Source: Ichthyophonus hoferi
Lineage: Eukaryota; Opisthokonta; Ichthyosporea; Ichthyophonida; Ichthyophonidae
Direction of reading: 5' to 3'
Assembly: GCA_002751075.1 (NCBI GenBank)
Contig: NAOQ01000007.1
Location: 1-51,887 of the forward strand
DNA length: 51,887 nucleotides
Shown here: positions 50,901 through 51,887 of the stretch, one piece after another
Position numbering within the stretch: the first letter of the stretch is position 1
Layout of the letters: each line of letters opens with the position of its first letter
Made by a program: the position numbers and the translations under genes
The notes under the pieces: model-generated
Seen by the model: only the letters and a program-made list of their open reading frames with translations
What the model was told of the DNA's origin: nothing
Databases searched by the model: none

Positions 50901-51420
50901 CTAGTGGTGTTGACAGGGCAGTTAGGCCATGGGGCGACGGGCAAGGACGTGATAGTTACCCTGTGCGGCCACTTTCATCAGAATGAGGTACTGAACCATG
51001 CCATTGAGTTTGTAGGCCCAGGTACACCCCCTCTCCACGATCTTTTCTTTGCCTCTTTGTTTCGACCTTTTATTTCTCTCTTTCCATACTCGAGTCTTTT
51101 CACTTTCTCTCATTCTCCTGACAGTTTTCTTAAGATTATAACTTACATTGCTCTGTTGTGCTAGGTATTCTCTAATGGCTCCCATGATAGCCACGGAGCA
51201 CATCACAGGGTAGCACAGAGGGTAGAGGGGGTATGATATAGTAGTGCATAACATAGGGGTAGGATAGTTGTATTTGAATGACCGTGGTCTTCTCCTACAG
51301 GAGTGCAAGGCCTGCCTGTAGATGATCGTTTGACTATTGCTAACATGACTACGGAATGGGGTGCTCTGGTCGGGTTATTTCCAGCCGATGATGTTCTATT
51401 TGATTGGCTTCTACAAAGAT
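47970..51420 (+). CDS. LYS4: Homoaconitase, mitochondrial, N-terminal part (runs off window)
   Basis: Eight exons are visible: 47970-48008, 48092-48166, 48755-48873, 49199-49286, 49443-49529, 50220-50391, 50905-51021 and 51301-51420. They give 272 residues in continuous phase, about the first third of the usual 700-780. The start '[13 protein letters not shown]' is rich in Arg, Ala and Ser and acts as a likely mitochondrial presequence up to about residue 30. Core motifs follow: '[11 protein letters not shown]', '[18 protein letters not shown]', '[10 protein letters not shown]', '[14 protein letters not shown]', '[18 protein letters not shown]', '[15 protein letters not shown]' and 'DVIVTLCG'. 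These set homoaconitase apart from aconitase and from isopropylmalate isomerase. It converts homocitrate pathway intermediates to homoisocitrate in fungal lysine synthesis. The Fe-S cluster cysteines lie beyond the window. The last donor (51421, GTAGGT) opens intron 8. Confidence 0.92.
49551..50150. repeat. 14-nt minisatellite in LYS4 intron 5
   Basis: About 43 head-to-tail copies of a 14-nt unit with consensus AACATATACTATAC, fully inside the 690-nt intron 49530-50219. Variants (…TATGC, …ATTATAC, AACACATATTATAC) recur in the same order, giving blocks of about 56 nt. Each 14-mer is itself two related 7-mers. The long open frame across it (49670-50128) is a by-product of the repeat, not a gene. 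Confidence 0.92.
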
Positions 51421-51654
51421 GTAGGTGTACGGTAGGCAAGGATTACCCTATGACAGGGGAATAGCTGTGACATCCCAGGGTAGTAATAGGAAGATTGGTG
51501 TGCTAGGGTCATAGACGGGCCTTCTACCTAGTAGACAGGAGGTTGGCTTACGGTAGAGACAGGAGAAACCATACCTACTGTCTGTCTATCTGATATTTAT
51601 TACCTCATTCATTTACTGCATTAATCTATTCACCTCTTAACAATGTATATATGC

Positions 51655-51887
51655 ATACACAGTACATAGTACATAGTACATAGAACATAGTACACAGTAC
51701 ACAGTATGTACTGCGTAGTATATAGTACATAGTATATAGTACATAGTATACAGTACATAGTATATAGTACATAGTATACAGTACACAGTATATAGTACAT
51801 AATACATAGCACATAGTATATAGTACATAGTATACAGTACATATTATATAGTATATAGTACATAGTATATAGTACATAGCATATAGT
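51655..51887. repeat. 7/14-nt minisatellite in LYS4 intron 8
   Basis: Array of the 7-mers AGTACAT and AGTATAT/AGTATAC, alternating as a 14-nt unit for most of its length and running off the window. It starts with several plain AGTACAT copies. It lies 235 bp into the intron opened at 51421. Open minus-strand frames here are repeat artefacts. Confidence 0.9.

Noticed and set aside
51626-51877. Overlapping minus-strand open frames of 63-83 codons rich in Tyr, Cys and Leu
   Set aside because: They are all by-products of the 7/14-nt array, present in several frames at once.
1-51887. CRISPR array, operon-like cluster or bacterial defence system
   Set aside because: The window is eukaryotic, with spliced genes. 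The only regular repeats are minisatellites without spacers.

Overview
The window is nuclear DNA of an intron-rich, transposon-laden eukaryote, most likely a fungus. The strongest pointers are an N-terminal homoaconitase (LYS4, lysine synthesis by the alpha-aminoadipate route), a PacC/Rim101-type zinc-finger triplet and a short, yeast-length tropomyosin. Genes have 3 to 20 small exons with GT-AG introns from about 70 nt to 1.6 kb, which is denser than in most yeasts and filamentous ascomycetes. It could be an early-diverging fungus or a close fungal relative; the sequence alone does not settle this.

Positions 1-26,000 are AT-rich and almost entirely decayed LTR-retrotransposon material. Three LTR families can be told apart: C (three LTR copies at 39-3,308), A (a Copia element on + at about 4,688-10,650 with a second internal start right after its right LTR) and B (four LTRs, all in - orientation, at about 13.5, 18.8, 21.2 and 23.5 kb with Copia internal sequence between them). 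In A and B, neighbouring units share one LTR, so the fossils form head-to-tail chains that face each other at about 10,970.

Positions 26,000-51,887 are a gene island with more even base composition. I reconstructed five host genes exon by exon from splice sites, reading phase and family motifs: a FAAP24-like protein (+, 26,172-29,455, 6 exons); a PacC-type zinc-finger protein that also carries a SAM domain (+, 29,809-33,861, 7 exons); a PepD-type M20 dipeptidase (-, 40,323-34,415, 20 exons, with all the metal ligands visible); a 200-residue tropomyosin (-, 44,736-42,641, 3 exons); and the first third of mitochondrial homoaconitase (+, from 47,970, 8 exons, running off the right edge). For four of the genes the exon phases agree at every junction and the summed length is a multiple of three; LYS4 is open at the window edge.

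The genes look like unrelated housekeeping or regulatory genes, not an operon-like system: DNA-damage response, transcription control, dipeptide breakdown, actin cables and lysine synthesis. The most unusual points are the zinc-finger/SAM fusion, a bacterial-type dipeptidase cut into 20 exons, two related 7/14-nt minisatellites inside introns of the same LYS4 gene, and the shared-LTR chains of fossil Copia elements.
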